Positions 8,050 through 14,507 of a stretch of 24,711 bases of DNA are shown piece by piece. Position 1 is the stretch's first letter. Each line of letters starts with the position of its first letter. The stretch is from a virus, in the IMG/VR virus record IMGVR_UViG_3300046543_000354, positions 1 through 24,711 of that record, one strand, 5' to 3'. Below the pieces are notes generated by a model, which was not told where the DNA came from, did no database searches, and saw only the letters and a list, made by a program, of their open reading frames with translations. Position numbers and translations under genes: made by a program.

Positions 8050-8658
8050 TCACCTTCTGCGACGGCGACGGGCCCGGGTCGACTTCTTCACGTGGTGGCG
8101 GCCGAGGTGCGTGGTGCGGTGATGCCGAAGCCCGAACCGCGTGGTCTTGACGTGCTTGCGTCGCAGCCCGAAGTGGGTGGCCATGCGGTTGACGTGCTTC
8201 GGCCTGTTCCGGTGGGCACGGTGGCGGGCTGCGCGCTGGGCTGCCGCCTGGGTGGTGCGGTGGGCGGGGCTGGTGCGGTGCGCAACGATCCGTGCGTGCA
8301 CCCCGGCCCGGGGGTGTTTCCGGCCTTTGAGGCTGGCCGAGATTTTGGCGCGGGTGGCCGCCGACAGCCGGTGGCCTGGGTGGTGGCGGCCTTTGAGTTT
8401 CGCCGAGATTTTCGCCCTCGCGGCGGACGAGAGTTTGTGGCCCTTGTGGTGGCGGCCCTTCAACCGTGCGGCGATCTTCGCCCGGGTCGCCGACGAAACC
8501 ACATGCCCCTTGTGGTGCCTGCCCTTCAGCGCCTTCGCGATCCGGGCCCGAGTGGTCGCCGAAATCTTGTGGCCCTTGTGCGGATGCTTCTTGCCCTTCA
8601 TCCGCGCGGAGAGCTTGGCCCGGGTCGCGGCCGACACCACACGCTTGCGGCGCGCCAC
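8050..8658 (-). CDS. Tandem NUMOD3-like repeat protein, highly basic, no nuclease domain
   Basis: This 202-residue protein has no Asp or Glu at all and is dominated by Arg, Lys and His. Residues 7-119 are five tandem copies of a 22-residue unit (first copy 24), consensus LSAATRAKISAxLKGRHHKGH. This matches the NUMOD3 motif, a DNA-binding module known from homing endonucleases, but no GIY-YIG or HNH catalytic part is present. The rest is Ala/Arg/His-rich with two FGLR phrases (HFGLRRKHVK, RFGLRHHRTT) and ends in RARRRRRR, like a histone or protamine tail. GTG start four bases before the end context of the connector gene's stop (TAG at 8664-8662), so coupling is likely. GC at third positions is high throughout, supporting real coding. 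DNA or RNA binding is likely; the biological role is unknown. It sits among head-tail joining genes. Confidence 0.8.
   Translation of the reverse strand: MARRKRVVSAATRAKLSARMKGKKHPHKGHKISATTRARIAKALKGRHHKGHVVSSATRAKIAARLKGRHHKGHKLSSAARAKISAKLKGRHHPGHRLSAATRAKISASLKGRKHPRAGVHARIVAHRTSPAHRTTQAAAQRAARHRAHRNRPKHVNRMATHFGLRRKHVKTTRFGLRHHRTTHLGRHHVKKSTRARRRRRR
8302..8640 (-). repeat. Five tandem ~66-bp coding repeats (NUMOD3-like units)
   Basis: The unit encodes 22 residues with constant S..(T/A)RA(K/R) and KG(R/K) positions and variable third codon bases. Units begin at residues 7, 31, 53, 75 and 97 of the host protein. Synonymous differences between units suggest an old, selected expansion rather than a fresh slippage event. 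Confidence 0.85.
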
Positions 8659-8661
8659 CGC

Positions 8662-9324
8662 CTACCGCCGGGTGTACGGGGCGAGCATCTCCAGGGCATC
8701 CGAGCGGAGCGCGTCCGGATCATGCCCGGAACGTCCGTCGACCGGGTCCAACTGCTTCACTGCCATGCTCGCGGCCATGTACTGGCAGGCCTGCACCAAG
8801 TCCGCGGGGACGGTGCTGTAACCGCCGGAGTAGGTGACGACGATCGTCGTGCCGGGCGGCACGAACGTGCCTAGCTGGAAGCGGACGTGCCCGGTGTCGG
8901 TCTCGTACTGGATGGTGGAAATGCCGACAGACTGTGTGCCCGAATAGGAGCGCAGCAGGCCGATCGTAGCGATGCTGCCGGACCACAGTTCGGGGTAGCG
9001 GGGCGGGTGTTCGCGGACCCAGAAGTGCCGGGCCAGCCCCGTGGAACCCAACGACTGGCCGCGCGAGAGGTTCAGTTGCGAGGTGGGGTCGAGGGGCACG
9101 TAGGAGTCCATGGCGTCCTCGACGTCCATGGCATTCGCCCGCTGGGTCTCCGTCACGCCCGCGAACGGGGCGAGCCTGCGGTCACAAGCTGATTCGCAGG
9201 CGCGGGTGGCCTGCAACATCAGGTTGGTCTGCGCCGGGCTACTGAACCCGCTGACGAGGTTGGCGAACGGGCCCTCAGTGAACTGGGCCACGCTCGCCAG
9301 GGGGGTAACCAGGTCTTGCGGCAT
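8662..9324 (-). CDS. Head-tail connector (adaptor, gp6-like) protein
   Basis: The protein has 220 residues from an ATG with an excellent GGAGGTGAG site. It is rich in helices at both ends: residues about 1-65 (TPLASVAQFTEGP, then LMLQATRACESACDRRLAPF) and the end (VPADLVQACQYMAASMAVKQ). Between them are beta strands including VRFQLGTFVPPGTTIVVTYSGGY. This helix-strand-helix build, with YSGGYxTVPxDLxxAC near the end, is typical of phage head-tail connector proteins of the gp6/adaptor group, which form a ring under the portal. It comes after the capsid gene and a 90-aa protein, the expected place. The Cys-containing helix RACESACDRRL is a common feature of the actinobacterial versions. Function assigned by pattern and synteny. 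Confidence 0.75.
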   Translation of the reverse strand: MPQDLVTPLASVAQFTEGPFANLVSGFSSPAQTNLMLQATRACESACDRRLAPFAGVTETQRANAMDVEDAMDSYVPLDPTSQLNLSRGQSLGSTGLARHFWVREHPPRYPELWSGSIATIGLLRSYSGTQSVGISTIQYETDTGHVRFQLGTFVPPGTTIVVTYSGGYSTVPADLVQACQYMAASMAVKQLDPVDGRSGHDPDALRSDALEMLAPYTRR

Positions 9325-9365
9325 CGCTCACCTCCAGATCACGGGCGAGGAGGCGAGCGAGCTGG

Positions 9366-9638
9366 TCACTCGCTGACTTCGGTCTGAGTCTTGCGGGGCC
9401 GCCCCCGCTTCGCCGGGGCCGCAGGAGCGTCGGCGTCCTCGTGTCCCGCCGGCTCCTCACGGTCGGAGTCGTCGGCCTTCTGATGCTCGGGTTCGGAGCC
9501 GGGAGCGACTTCGGAGAATCCGGGGATCGCGAGGAGTTCCGCGACTAGGTCGACGTCGCCGACCTCGACAACGTCACCGTCGTGCTCCCAGCTGTGGCCG
9601 GGGCACGACCCAGCCTTGTCCTTACGGATGAACGGCAT
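9366..9638 (-). CDS. Small head-region protein with AT-hook-like tail, 90 aa
   Basis: The start at MPFIRKDKAGSCPGHSW is chosen because an AGGGAGGG site lies four bases upstream; an earlier in-frame ATG at 9689 lies inside a strong hairpin. Residues 1-45 form a small fold (GDVVEVGDVDLVAELLAIPGF). The remainder is acidic and probably disordered, then ends in Pro/Ala and a basic KRGRPRKTQTEVSE. The GRP flanked by basic residues resembles an AT-hook. Short proteins of this sort with a GRPRK-type end are often found directly after the capsid gene in actinophages. Its exact job is unknown; a head or neck accessory is the likeliest. It lies between the MCP hairpin and the connector gene. Confidence 0.7.
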   Translation of the reverse strand: MPFIRKDKAGSCPGHSWEHDGDVVEVGDVDLVAELLAIPGFSEVAPGSEPEHQKADDSDREEPAGHEDADAPAAPAKRGRPRKTQTEVSE

Positions 9639-9659
9639 ATGCCCTCCCTGGGGCTGGAT

Positions 9660-9690
9660 GGTGGGCCCGGACGTGCGTGCCGGGCCCACC
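9660..9690 (-). terminator. 11-bp perfect hairpin after the major capsid gene
   Basis: Arms at 9660-9670 and 9680-9690 are perfectly complementary (GGTGGGCCCGG with CCGGGCCCACC) around a nine-base loop. It lies 23 bases after the capsid stop and has no U-run on the transcript. This could be a U-less terminator of the actinobacterial type, or an mRNA 3'-end protector for the capsid message. Confidence 0.6.
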
Positions 9691-9713
9691 GTGCAGATGC
9701 GGACTGTCCAGGC

Positions 9714-11078
9714 CTAGAGCGCGGCCACGAGCCGACTGAGCCTCGCGCCGTACTTGCTCCCGCGGAAGGCGAGGCACGTGTCGGTGAGTACGGCGAACGG
9801 CAGCGAGTCGGGCGAGCTGACGGTGGGTGCGAGGGGCAGGATCTGCATGTCGCGGGTGTAGGGCCGGACCAGGAAGTCCGGGTTCCGCGGCAGCAGGTAG
9901 ATGTCCTCAGCCGCGTTGGTGACGGTGCGGGGCTTGGCGCCGGCGTTGCCGCCCTGGTAGGCGGTCACCACGGTGTTGCCGGAGCTGTTGGTGAGGAGGT
10001 TGGTGCCGGTGTCGATGATGCTGGTGACGGCGGCGCCGGTCGTGTCGAACGCGTCGACCACACCGACGAGGGTCTCCGTGCCGGTTCCGGTGCTGCGGTA
10101 GACCTTGTAGAGGATCGGGCCCGCGCCGTCCGGGAGGTTCGTCGGCGTGGAGAAGCTGAGGGTGACCGTCGAGGTGGAGCCAGTCGTGGTCTGGGAGACC
10201 TCGGTCGCGGCAGAGATCTCGCCGAAGCGGGCCGCGACGGCGGACACCTGGTAGTAGTAGGTGGCCGCGGCCAGGGTGCCGCCGCTGGTGGCGGTCGCCG
10301 TGGCGACGGTGCTCATCTGGTTCGACCGGGGGCTCAGGAACGAGCTCTTGACGATCGGGATGTCGCGGTACGTCGGCACGTTGAGACCGGCACCGATCAT
10401 GGTGGTGGGGGCCATGAACCGCTGCTGCGCGACGAAGGCCTGCGACACGGCGGAGGCCATGCGCGGCGACATCACGAACATGTGCTCGGATCCCACGGGC
10501 ATCGCCGCGTTGGTTTCCACGAGGTCGATGAGCTGGTCGAGGTAGTGCAGGGCGAAGTTTCCGCCCGCGAGGTCGACCGCGTTGACGTAGTTGTTCGAGC
10601 CCGTGCCCGCCGACCAGTTGGACACGAGGTAGTCCAGGCCGGTGGAGATCGGGTAGAGGCCGCTCGCGGTGGCGCCGTCGTGGCCCCACATGAGTGCGTT
10701 CTCCAGGGTCCACATCATGGAGGAGACGGTGCCGTCGAGTTCGAGCTGGCGCAGGTCGCCGACGATGTCGCGGGTGACGGTCTGCGCGAAGCCGGTGACG
10801 GAGCCGACCGCCTGGTACAGGCGGATGTTGAAGACGGCCTGCTCGTAGGTGCTGTTGCCGATGGGGCGGGCTCCGCCGTCGACGACACCGCCAGAGTCGG
10901 GCCGCTGTACGCGCCGGTTGAAGAAGTACTGCGTGCTGTTCCACTGCTTCGACGGGATGGCGGCGAGCAGCGGCGCGTACCGGCGCTGGTACTCAAGGAG
11001 CACCGGGTCGATGCTCTTCGGGATCAATGCTCCGGTCGTACCGGCGGTGGTGATCGCTTCTTCGAGCTCAGTAGGCAC
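9714..11078 (-). CDS. Major capsid protein with FN3-like insertion
   Basis: The protein has 454 residues and a GTG start with GGAGG seven bases upstream. Residues about 1-255 and 375-454 carry the capsid pattern: SIDPVLLEYQRRYAPLLAAI, an arginine-rich RRVQRPDSGG turn, SVTGFAQTVTRDIVGDLRQ, MSPRMASAVSQAFVAQQRF and the end DIYLLPRNPDFLVRP with RGSKYGARLSRL. Residues about 256-357 look like a fibronectin type III or Ig-like module (LAAATYYYQVSAVAARFGEI, TVTLSFSTP, YKVYRSTGTGTETLVG), probably facing outward on the shell. It follows the protease-scaffold gene as expected for HK97-fold phages. There is no separate delta domain, matching a separate scaffold. It is flanked by strong hairpins on both sides. 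Confidence 0.88.
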   Translation of the reverse strand: MPTELEEAITTAGTTGALIPKSIDPVLLEYQRRYAPLLAAIPSKQWNSTQYFFNRRVQRPDSGGVVDGGARPIGNSTYEQAVFNIRLYQAVGSVTGFAQTVTRDIVGDLRQLELDGTVSSMMWTLENALMWGHDGATASGLYPISTGLDYLVSNWSAGTGSNNYVNAVDLAGGNFALHYLDQLIDLVETNAAMPVGSEHMFVMSPRMASAVSQAFVAQQRFMAPTTMIGAGLNVPTYRDIPIVKSSFLSPRSNQMSTVATATATSGGTLAAATYYYQVSAVAARFGEISAATEVSQTTTGSTSTVTLSFSTPTNLPDGAGPILYKVYRSTGTGTETLVGVVDAFDTTGAAVTSIIDTGTNLLTNSSGNTVVTAYQGGNAGAKPRTVTNAAEDIYLLPRNPDFLVRPYTRDMQILPLAPTVSSPDSLPFAVLTDTCLAFRGSKYGARLSRLVAAL

Positions 11079-11090
11079 GGAGGCGCCTCC
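11079..11090 (-). promoter_or_regulatory. Capsid gene ribosome site inside a 12-base palindrome
   Basis: The bases immediately before the capsid GTG read GGAGGCGCCTCC, a perfect palindrome that contains the Shine-Dalgarno GGAGG. A two-base loop is too small for a simple hairpin, so any regulation would be at the DNA level or by RNA pairing in trans. It may be chance in GC-rich DNA. Confidence 0.4.
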
Positions 11091-11101
11091 ATTTCATGCG
11101 A

Positions 11102-11131
11102 CAGCCCCGCGCCGGTGTCCGGGCGGGGCTG
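11102..11131 (-). terminator. Strong hairpin between protease-scaffold and capsid genes
   Basis: Outer arms 11102-11110 and 11123-11131 (CAGCCCCGC with GCGGGGCTG) form nine pairs, and inner CCGG blocks at 11112-11115 and 11119-11122 extend the stem across a one-base bulge. No U-run follows. It lies 12 bases upstream of the capsid ribosome site. It may mark an mRNA processing point or attenuate read-through into the capsid gene. Confidence 0.55.
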
Positions 11132-11149
11132 GAGTTCGGGGGTACGGCA

Positions 11150-11174
11150 AAGGCCTCGCATCGGGCGGGGCCTT
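11150..11174 (-). terminator. Second hairpin just after the protease-scaffold stop
   Basis: On the minus strand AAGGCC and GGCCTT form the outer stem and CGC with GCG the inner one, around CCGAT. It lies 17 bases after the stop at 11192 and is followed by only two Us. Together with the hairpin at 11102-11131 it makes a structured 100-base spacer ahead of the capsid gene. Confidence 0.4.
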
Positions 11175-11191
11175 GGGGAGGTGCTGCCTGC

Positions 11192-12895
11192 CTACTGGGC
11201 GGGCTGGGGGGTGCGGCCGTAGTTGCCGAGGAGGGTCTCAGCCCGGTTCGCGAACAGGACCTGGACGTCTTCCTTGTCGGCGGCGGGCTGCTCGCTCTCG
11301 TGGACGCGGTAGCCGGTGCGCTGCGGGAGGCCGTTCTCGCGGAGCAGCTGCTCGCGCAGCTCGTCCTTGGCCGCCTTGACGCCTTCGGCGATGAGCCGCG
11401 CGACGCGCTGGTCATCGGTCTCAGCGACAGGCTCGGCCGCGGGCGCGGTCTCGGTGGCCGGCTCGGCTGCGGCGGGCGCGGTTTCGCGGGCGGGGGTGAT
11501 GCGGTCGAGGAGCTGGGTGAACTGCTCCTGAGTGAGCGCGATGAGGGGCGCGGTGGTCGGGGTGCTGGCCGTTTCGGCGGCCGGGGTCGTGGGCTCGCTC
11601 ACGGCGGGCACCTCCAGGGTCGTGTCGGTGGTCTCCTCGGCCGGGGTGGCCGGGGTGGTCTGGGTGAGCGCAAGGGCTTCGTTGACCATGGCGGCAGTGA
11701 TGTGCTCGCCAGGTTGGAGCCGTTCAAGGGCGCCAGACGCCTTCAGCGCGGCCATGTGCCCAGGCAGGAGGGGCATGCCTACGGCGGCGCTCGGCGTGGA
11801 CTCGTGGGCCGGAGTACCGAGCGGGGCCGCAGACTCCATGTCGTCGTCCGGGCTGGCCCCGCTTTCGCCGTTGTCGCCGTCGGTGTCGGCGTGGGGGGCG
11901 CCGTCCACGTCGATGTCGGCGTCCATGTCGGGGTCCATGGCCTGCAAGGCGTCGACGGCGGCGGTCATGGCGGCGGCGGTGATGACGCGGAGTTCGGCGG
12001 GGTCGATGCCGCAGGCGCGCATGGTCAGGGAGATGGGGCCGTTGTAGGCGTCGATGCAGAATCCGGCACTGTCGCCCGGCCCCTCGGGGTAGTACTCCCG
12101 GATCTCCCCGAGGCGGAGTGCGTTCTCCTTCATCGAACCGTCCTTGTTCCACGTGTCGGGGATCATGCTGGTGAGGCCGAGGGCCTTGGCCCGGGCCATG
12201 ATGTGGGCGCGGATGTCGTCGTGGTCGGCGCCGCCCCGTCCGACGGCCCGGATTGCCTTGCGGAGATCCGACTTCGACTTGATCGGGTACGACGGGTCAC
12301 CCGAGGCGTTCTTCATCGTTCCCGCGTCGGCGGGCGCCTCTTCAGTGACCGGCTCGACGGTGGCCTCGACGGACTCGCTGATCGCGGTGCGTCCGTCGAC
12401 AGACTCAGCCGGGGAGCGTCCGTCGAGGTAGGACGCGGCGGCCACTGAGGCGCCGGGCACGCCCGGGGTCGCCGTGAAGTCCAGCGCGTTGATCTCCAGG
12501 TCAGACCCGGTGGTGCAGCTCTCCCCTTCGTACTGCACCTGCTTGACGGGGCCGAGCCAGTAGCCATGGATCGAGACGGACTTGAGGGCGGGCGTCTTGC
12601 CAGTGACGAGGGCGGCGATGTCGCGTCCGGCGGCGGTGTCGTACAGGTCGGCTCGGTAGCGGGCCGACCCGTCCTCGCCGACCGTCACCTCACGGAGGGC
12701 CCCCACGATGCGGGTGCTGTCATCTTCTGCGCCATGGTGGCTGCGCATGACGATGGGCAGGCCGTCGGGATCCGCGATCCGCTCGGTCATCCGCGCCGCG
12801 GCCTTGGCGATCAGCTCGGGCGAGTAGAGGCGCCGGTTGCGGCTCACGCCGGGGGTGAGCATCGTGCCGGTGATCGTGGCGATCCTCTTGTCCAT
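11192..12895 (-). CDS. Capsid maturation protease fused to scaffold-like region
   Basis: The protein has 567 residues. Residues 1-150 form a protease-like domain: TLTPGVSRNRRLYSPE-type opening, His53/His54 in VMRSHHGAEDD, and Ser106/Ser108 in ALKSVSIHGYW, fitting the His and Ser of phage prohead proteases. Residues about 202-260 (YPIKSKSDLRKAIRAVGRG, HIMARAKALGL, MIPDTW) match the short helical domain known as DUF6582 in phage proteins. Residues about 260-450 include an acidic Asp-rich linker (DPDMDADIDVDGAPHADTDG), and residues 480-545 a helical scaffold-like segment. Protease, scaffold, then capsid is the usual HK97-type order. The ATG overlaps the upstream stop by one base (TAATG). The catalytic assignment is by motif and not proven. 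Confidence 0.75.
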   Translation of the reverse strand: MDKRIATITGTMLTPGVSRNRRLYSPELIAKAAARMTERIADPDGLPIVMRSHHGAEDDSTRIVGALREVTVGEDGSARYRADLYDTAAGRDIAALVTGKTPALKSVSIHGYWLGPVKQVQYEGESCTTGSDLEINALDFTATPGVPGASVAAASYLDGRSPAESVDGRTAISESVEATVEPVTEEAPADAGTMKNASGDPSYPIKSKSDLRKAIRAVGRGGADHDDIRAHIMARAKALGLTSMIPDTWNKDGSMKENALRLGEIREYYPEGPGDSAGFCIDAYNGPISLTMRACGIDPAELRVITAAAMTAAVDALQAMDPDMDADIDVDGAPHADTDGDNGESGASPDDDMESAAPLGTPAHESTPSAAVGMPLLPGHMAALKASGALERLQPGEHITAAMVNEALALTQTTPATPAEETTDTTLEVPAVSEPTTPAAETASTPTTAPLIALTQEQFTQLLDRITPARETAPAAAEPATETAPAAEPVAETDDQRVARLIAEGVKAAKDELREQLLRENGLPQRTGYRVHESEQPAADKEDVQVLFANRAETLLGNYGRTPQPAQ

Positions 12896-13110
12896 TACCG
12901 CCCCCTCTCCATGCGTTTTGGGATGGTCGGCCTGGGTTGGCGTCGGGTGCCTGCGACGAGGCGGAGGATCGCGGCGCGGACCCGCTGGTCGTTGTCGATC
13001 GCTTCGAGGAGCCGCTCAGCGAACTCGGCTTCGGCTTCGGCGTCTTCGACATCGGCGCGGGTGACGGCCCGTCGGCGCGGCTTGGGCGGGATCTCGTACA
13101 CCGGGCTCAC
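12895..13110 (-). CDS. Small charged helical protein, 71 aa, function unknown
   Basis: The start is a GTG overlapping the upstream stop by GTGA, and the end overlaps the protease ATG as TAATG, so it is locked into a translational chain. The N-terminus is basic (YEIPPKPRRRAVTRAD), the centre is a predicted helix rich in Glu and Ala (DVEDAEAEAEFAERLLEAID), followed by VRAAILRLVAG and a basic end (PRPTIPKRMERGR). A longer reading from 13278 upstream in the same frame would lie wholly inside the neighbouring gene and is rejected. I do not recognise a family. Its place just before the protease suggests a head assembly factor, which is inference. Confidence 0.65.
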   Translation of the reverse strand: MSPVYEIPPKPRRRAVTRADVEDAEAEAEFAERLLEAIDNDQRVRAAILRLVAGTRRQPRPTIPKRMERGR

Positions 13111-13613
13111 CGCCCGACCACCGACGCCGAAAACGTGATCGCTGTCGGGGTGCCGGTCGATGTCCAGCCGAAGCGGGCGGTGCCGGTCAGGACGGCAGTG
13201 ACAATGCCGGTCGCGGCCGGGAAAGGGCCGATCTGCACGCTGGTGACCCCGGCGCCGTTCAAGGCCGCGCTCGTCCACAGGCGGTACCAGACTCCGTCCG
13301 AGCCGAGCCGGTCCACGAAGTAAGTCACCGTCGGGGACGTGCCACCCGTGAAGCTGGTGAGCGTGACGTCGACCGCGAGCCCCGACACCGCAGCGGTGGA
13401 GAAGGAGACGCCCGTATTGCTGACGGCCTGGGCGCCGGACAGGTAGGTGATGAACGTGCTGGTCGTCGTGGACGTGGTCACCGGCACGCTCGTGCCGCCC
13501 ACCACGCCCTGAATTGACGTGACGCTGGACGCCGGACTGCCCGCCGTTCCGGACGCGGAGCCGATCACGTTCCCGGTGGCGTCGACCGGCGTGAACACTG
13601 GGTTCGTGGGCAT
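13107..13613 (-). CDS. Beta-rich head-region protein, 168 aa, function unknown
   Basis: An ATG with GGAG eight bases upstream starts a protein very rich in Thr, Ser, Val and Gly and poor in charge. It opens MPTNPVFTPVDATGNVIG and has strands such as STFITYLSGAQAVS, SGLAVDVTLTSFTGGTSP and TVTYFVDRLGSDGVWYRLW, ending TPTAITFSASVVGR. This looks like a single beta-sandwich of the sort used for decoration or head-fibre proteins. It sits between the MuF-type gene and the 71-aa gene. No family is recognised. A capsid decoration or minor head role is plausible from fold and position only. Confidence 0.65.
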   Translation of the reverse strand: MPTNPVFTPVDATGNVIGSASGTAGSPASSVTSIQGVVGGTSVPVTTSTTTSTFITYLSGAQAVSNTGVSFSTAAVSGLAVDVTLTSFTGGTSPTVTYFVDRLGSDGVWYRLWTSAALNGAGVTSVQIGPFPAATGIVTAVLTGTARFGWTSTGTPTAITFSASVVGR

Positions 13614-13629
13614 CGGTTGGTCTCCAGTC

Positions 13630-14403
13630 TCAGGCCGGGGCCAGACAGCAGCGGCAGCGGGTGTGTGCGGGCAGCGTTGGTGCTCCGAGCAGGCCGTAAG
13701 GGCTCGCCGTCTCGTTGGCCATGCACAGGTCGCAGACGCGTTCGTCTCCGGCGGTCAGCCACATGACGCCGCCCGTGCCGGCGCCCAGGTAGGCGGCGAG
13801 CATTCCGGCTCCGTAGGCGGCGGACACGCCCACGTCGACGGCGAGCGCCAGGTCCATGCCGTCGTCCAAGGCGTCCTCGGCATCGCCTTCTGGATCGTCT
13901 TCGCTGTCCGCCATGGCGCGTCCGGCGCGGTTGGCGCTGGCCCGCAGGCCTGCGGAGAGGACTGCGCCGGCCGTCGCGTCGGCGGCGTGGTCGGTCATGT
14001 CCGGCGAGCCGATCTGGTACGGGTTGGCGTCGGGTTCGTCGTAGTCGCTGTCGTCGGTGTGGTCGCGGGTGGCGATGGCGTGTCCGGCGGCCCAGCCTGT
14101 GCGGTGGGCGCGTTTGGCGGCGAGCGCCAGGGCCGTGCGGGTGCGGCTCCATGAGCGTGCGGACAGGGTGCCGAGGACGGCTGCGGCGGCTGCCTGGCGT
14201 CGGCGCTGCGTGGCGGGGTCTGTGGTTTCGCCGATGGCCTGGCGCCAGGCCGTGACGGCTGGGGCGAGGTTGATGCCGTGCAGGTCGGCGCGCCAAGCGG
14301 CGATGACGACCGCGTCGGCAGTGGCGTGGAGGGCCTGGCGGCGGGCGTACACGGGCCGCCAGATCCCCTTGAGGGAGCGGAGTTGGAGAGTGGCATCGGG
14401 CAC
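13630..14403 (-). CDS. MuF-type minor head / head morphogenesis protein
   Basis: The protein has 257 residues from a GTG with GGGGGTGG five bases upstream; a GTG two codons earlier is possible but too close to that site. The N-terminal half is helical (LQLRSLKGIWRPVYARRQAL, AAKRAHRTGWAAGHAIATRD). The end has the characteristic Cys/His set of the MuF C-terminal domain: Cys224 and Cys227 (ERVCDLC), then His247 and Cys250/Cys252 (PAHTRCRCCLAP). Proteins of this type follow the portal and are packaged or attached inside the head in SPP1 gp7-like and Mu F-like systems. The acidic stretch ADSEDDPEGDAEDALDDGMD lies in the middle. The family call is good; the exact role in this phage is inferred. Confidence 0.75.
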   Translation of the reverse strand: MPDATLQLRSLKGIWRPVYARRQALHATADAVVIAAWRADLHGINLAPAVTAWRQAIGETTDPATQRRRQAAAAAVLGTLSARSWSRTRTALALAAKRAHRTGWAAGHAIATRDHTDDSDYDEPDANPYQIGSPDMTDHAADATAGAVLSAGLRASANRAGRAMADSEDDPEGDAEDALDDGMDLALAVDVGVSAAYGAGMLAAYLGAGTGGVMWLTAGDERVCDLCMANETASPYGLLGAPTLPAHTRCRCCLAPA

Positions 14404-14428
14404 GGCCACCCCCTGGCGTTGAGCCGTC

Positions 14429-14494
14429 TCAGCCGATCCGTTTGGCGATCAGGGGTAGTACGTCCTGGGCGCGGGTGGGGTGTCCGGGGTCCAT
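14429..14494 (-). CDS. Possible 21-aa mini-ORF between portal and MuF genes
   Basis: After the portal stop there is a GAGGAGG site and, eight bases on, an ATG opening MDPGHPTRAQDVLPLIAKRIG followed by TGA. The gap between portal and the MuF gene is otherwise unexplained, and the ribosome site is one of the best in the window. The C-terminal half could form a short amphipathic helix. It may be a real micropeptide, a leader that couples translation to the next gene, or the leftover of a larger gene. Confidence 0.45.
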   Translation of the reverse strand: MDPGHPTRAQDVLPLIAKRIG

Positions 14495-14507
14495 GCCGTT
14501 CGCCTCC

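Noticed and set aside
8302-8640. CRISPR array
   Set aside because: The 66-base periodicity has no separate spacers and is fully explained by in-frame 22-residue protein repeats.
9582-11222. 546-codon plus-strand open frame opposite the capsid gene
   Set aside because: Low-complexity Gly/Val/Arg composition, no motifs, and it runs across several minus-strand genes and hairpins.
11096-12448. 450-codon plus-strand open frame opposite the protease gene
   Set aside because: Same antisense-shadow composition; the minus strand has clear protease, DUF6582-like and scaffold features with good ribosome signals.
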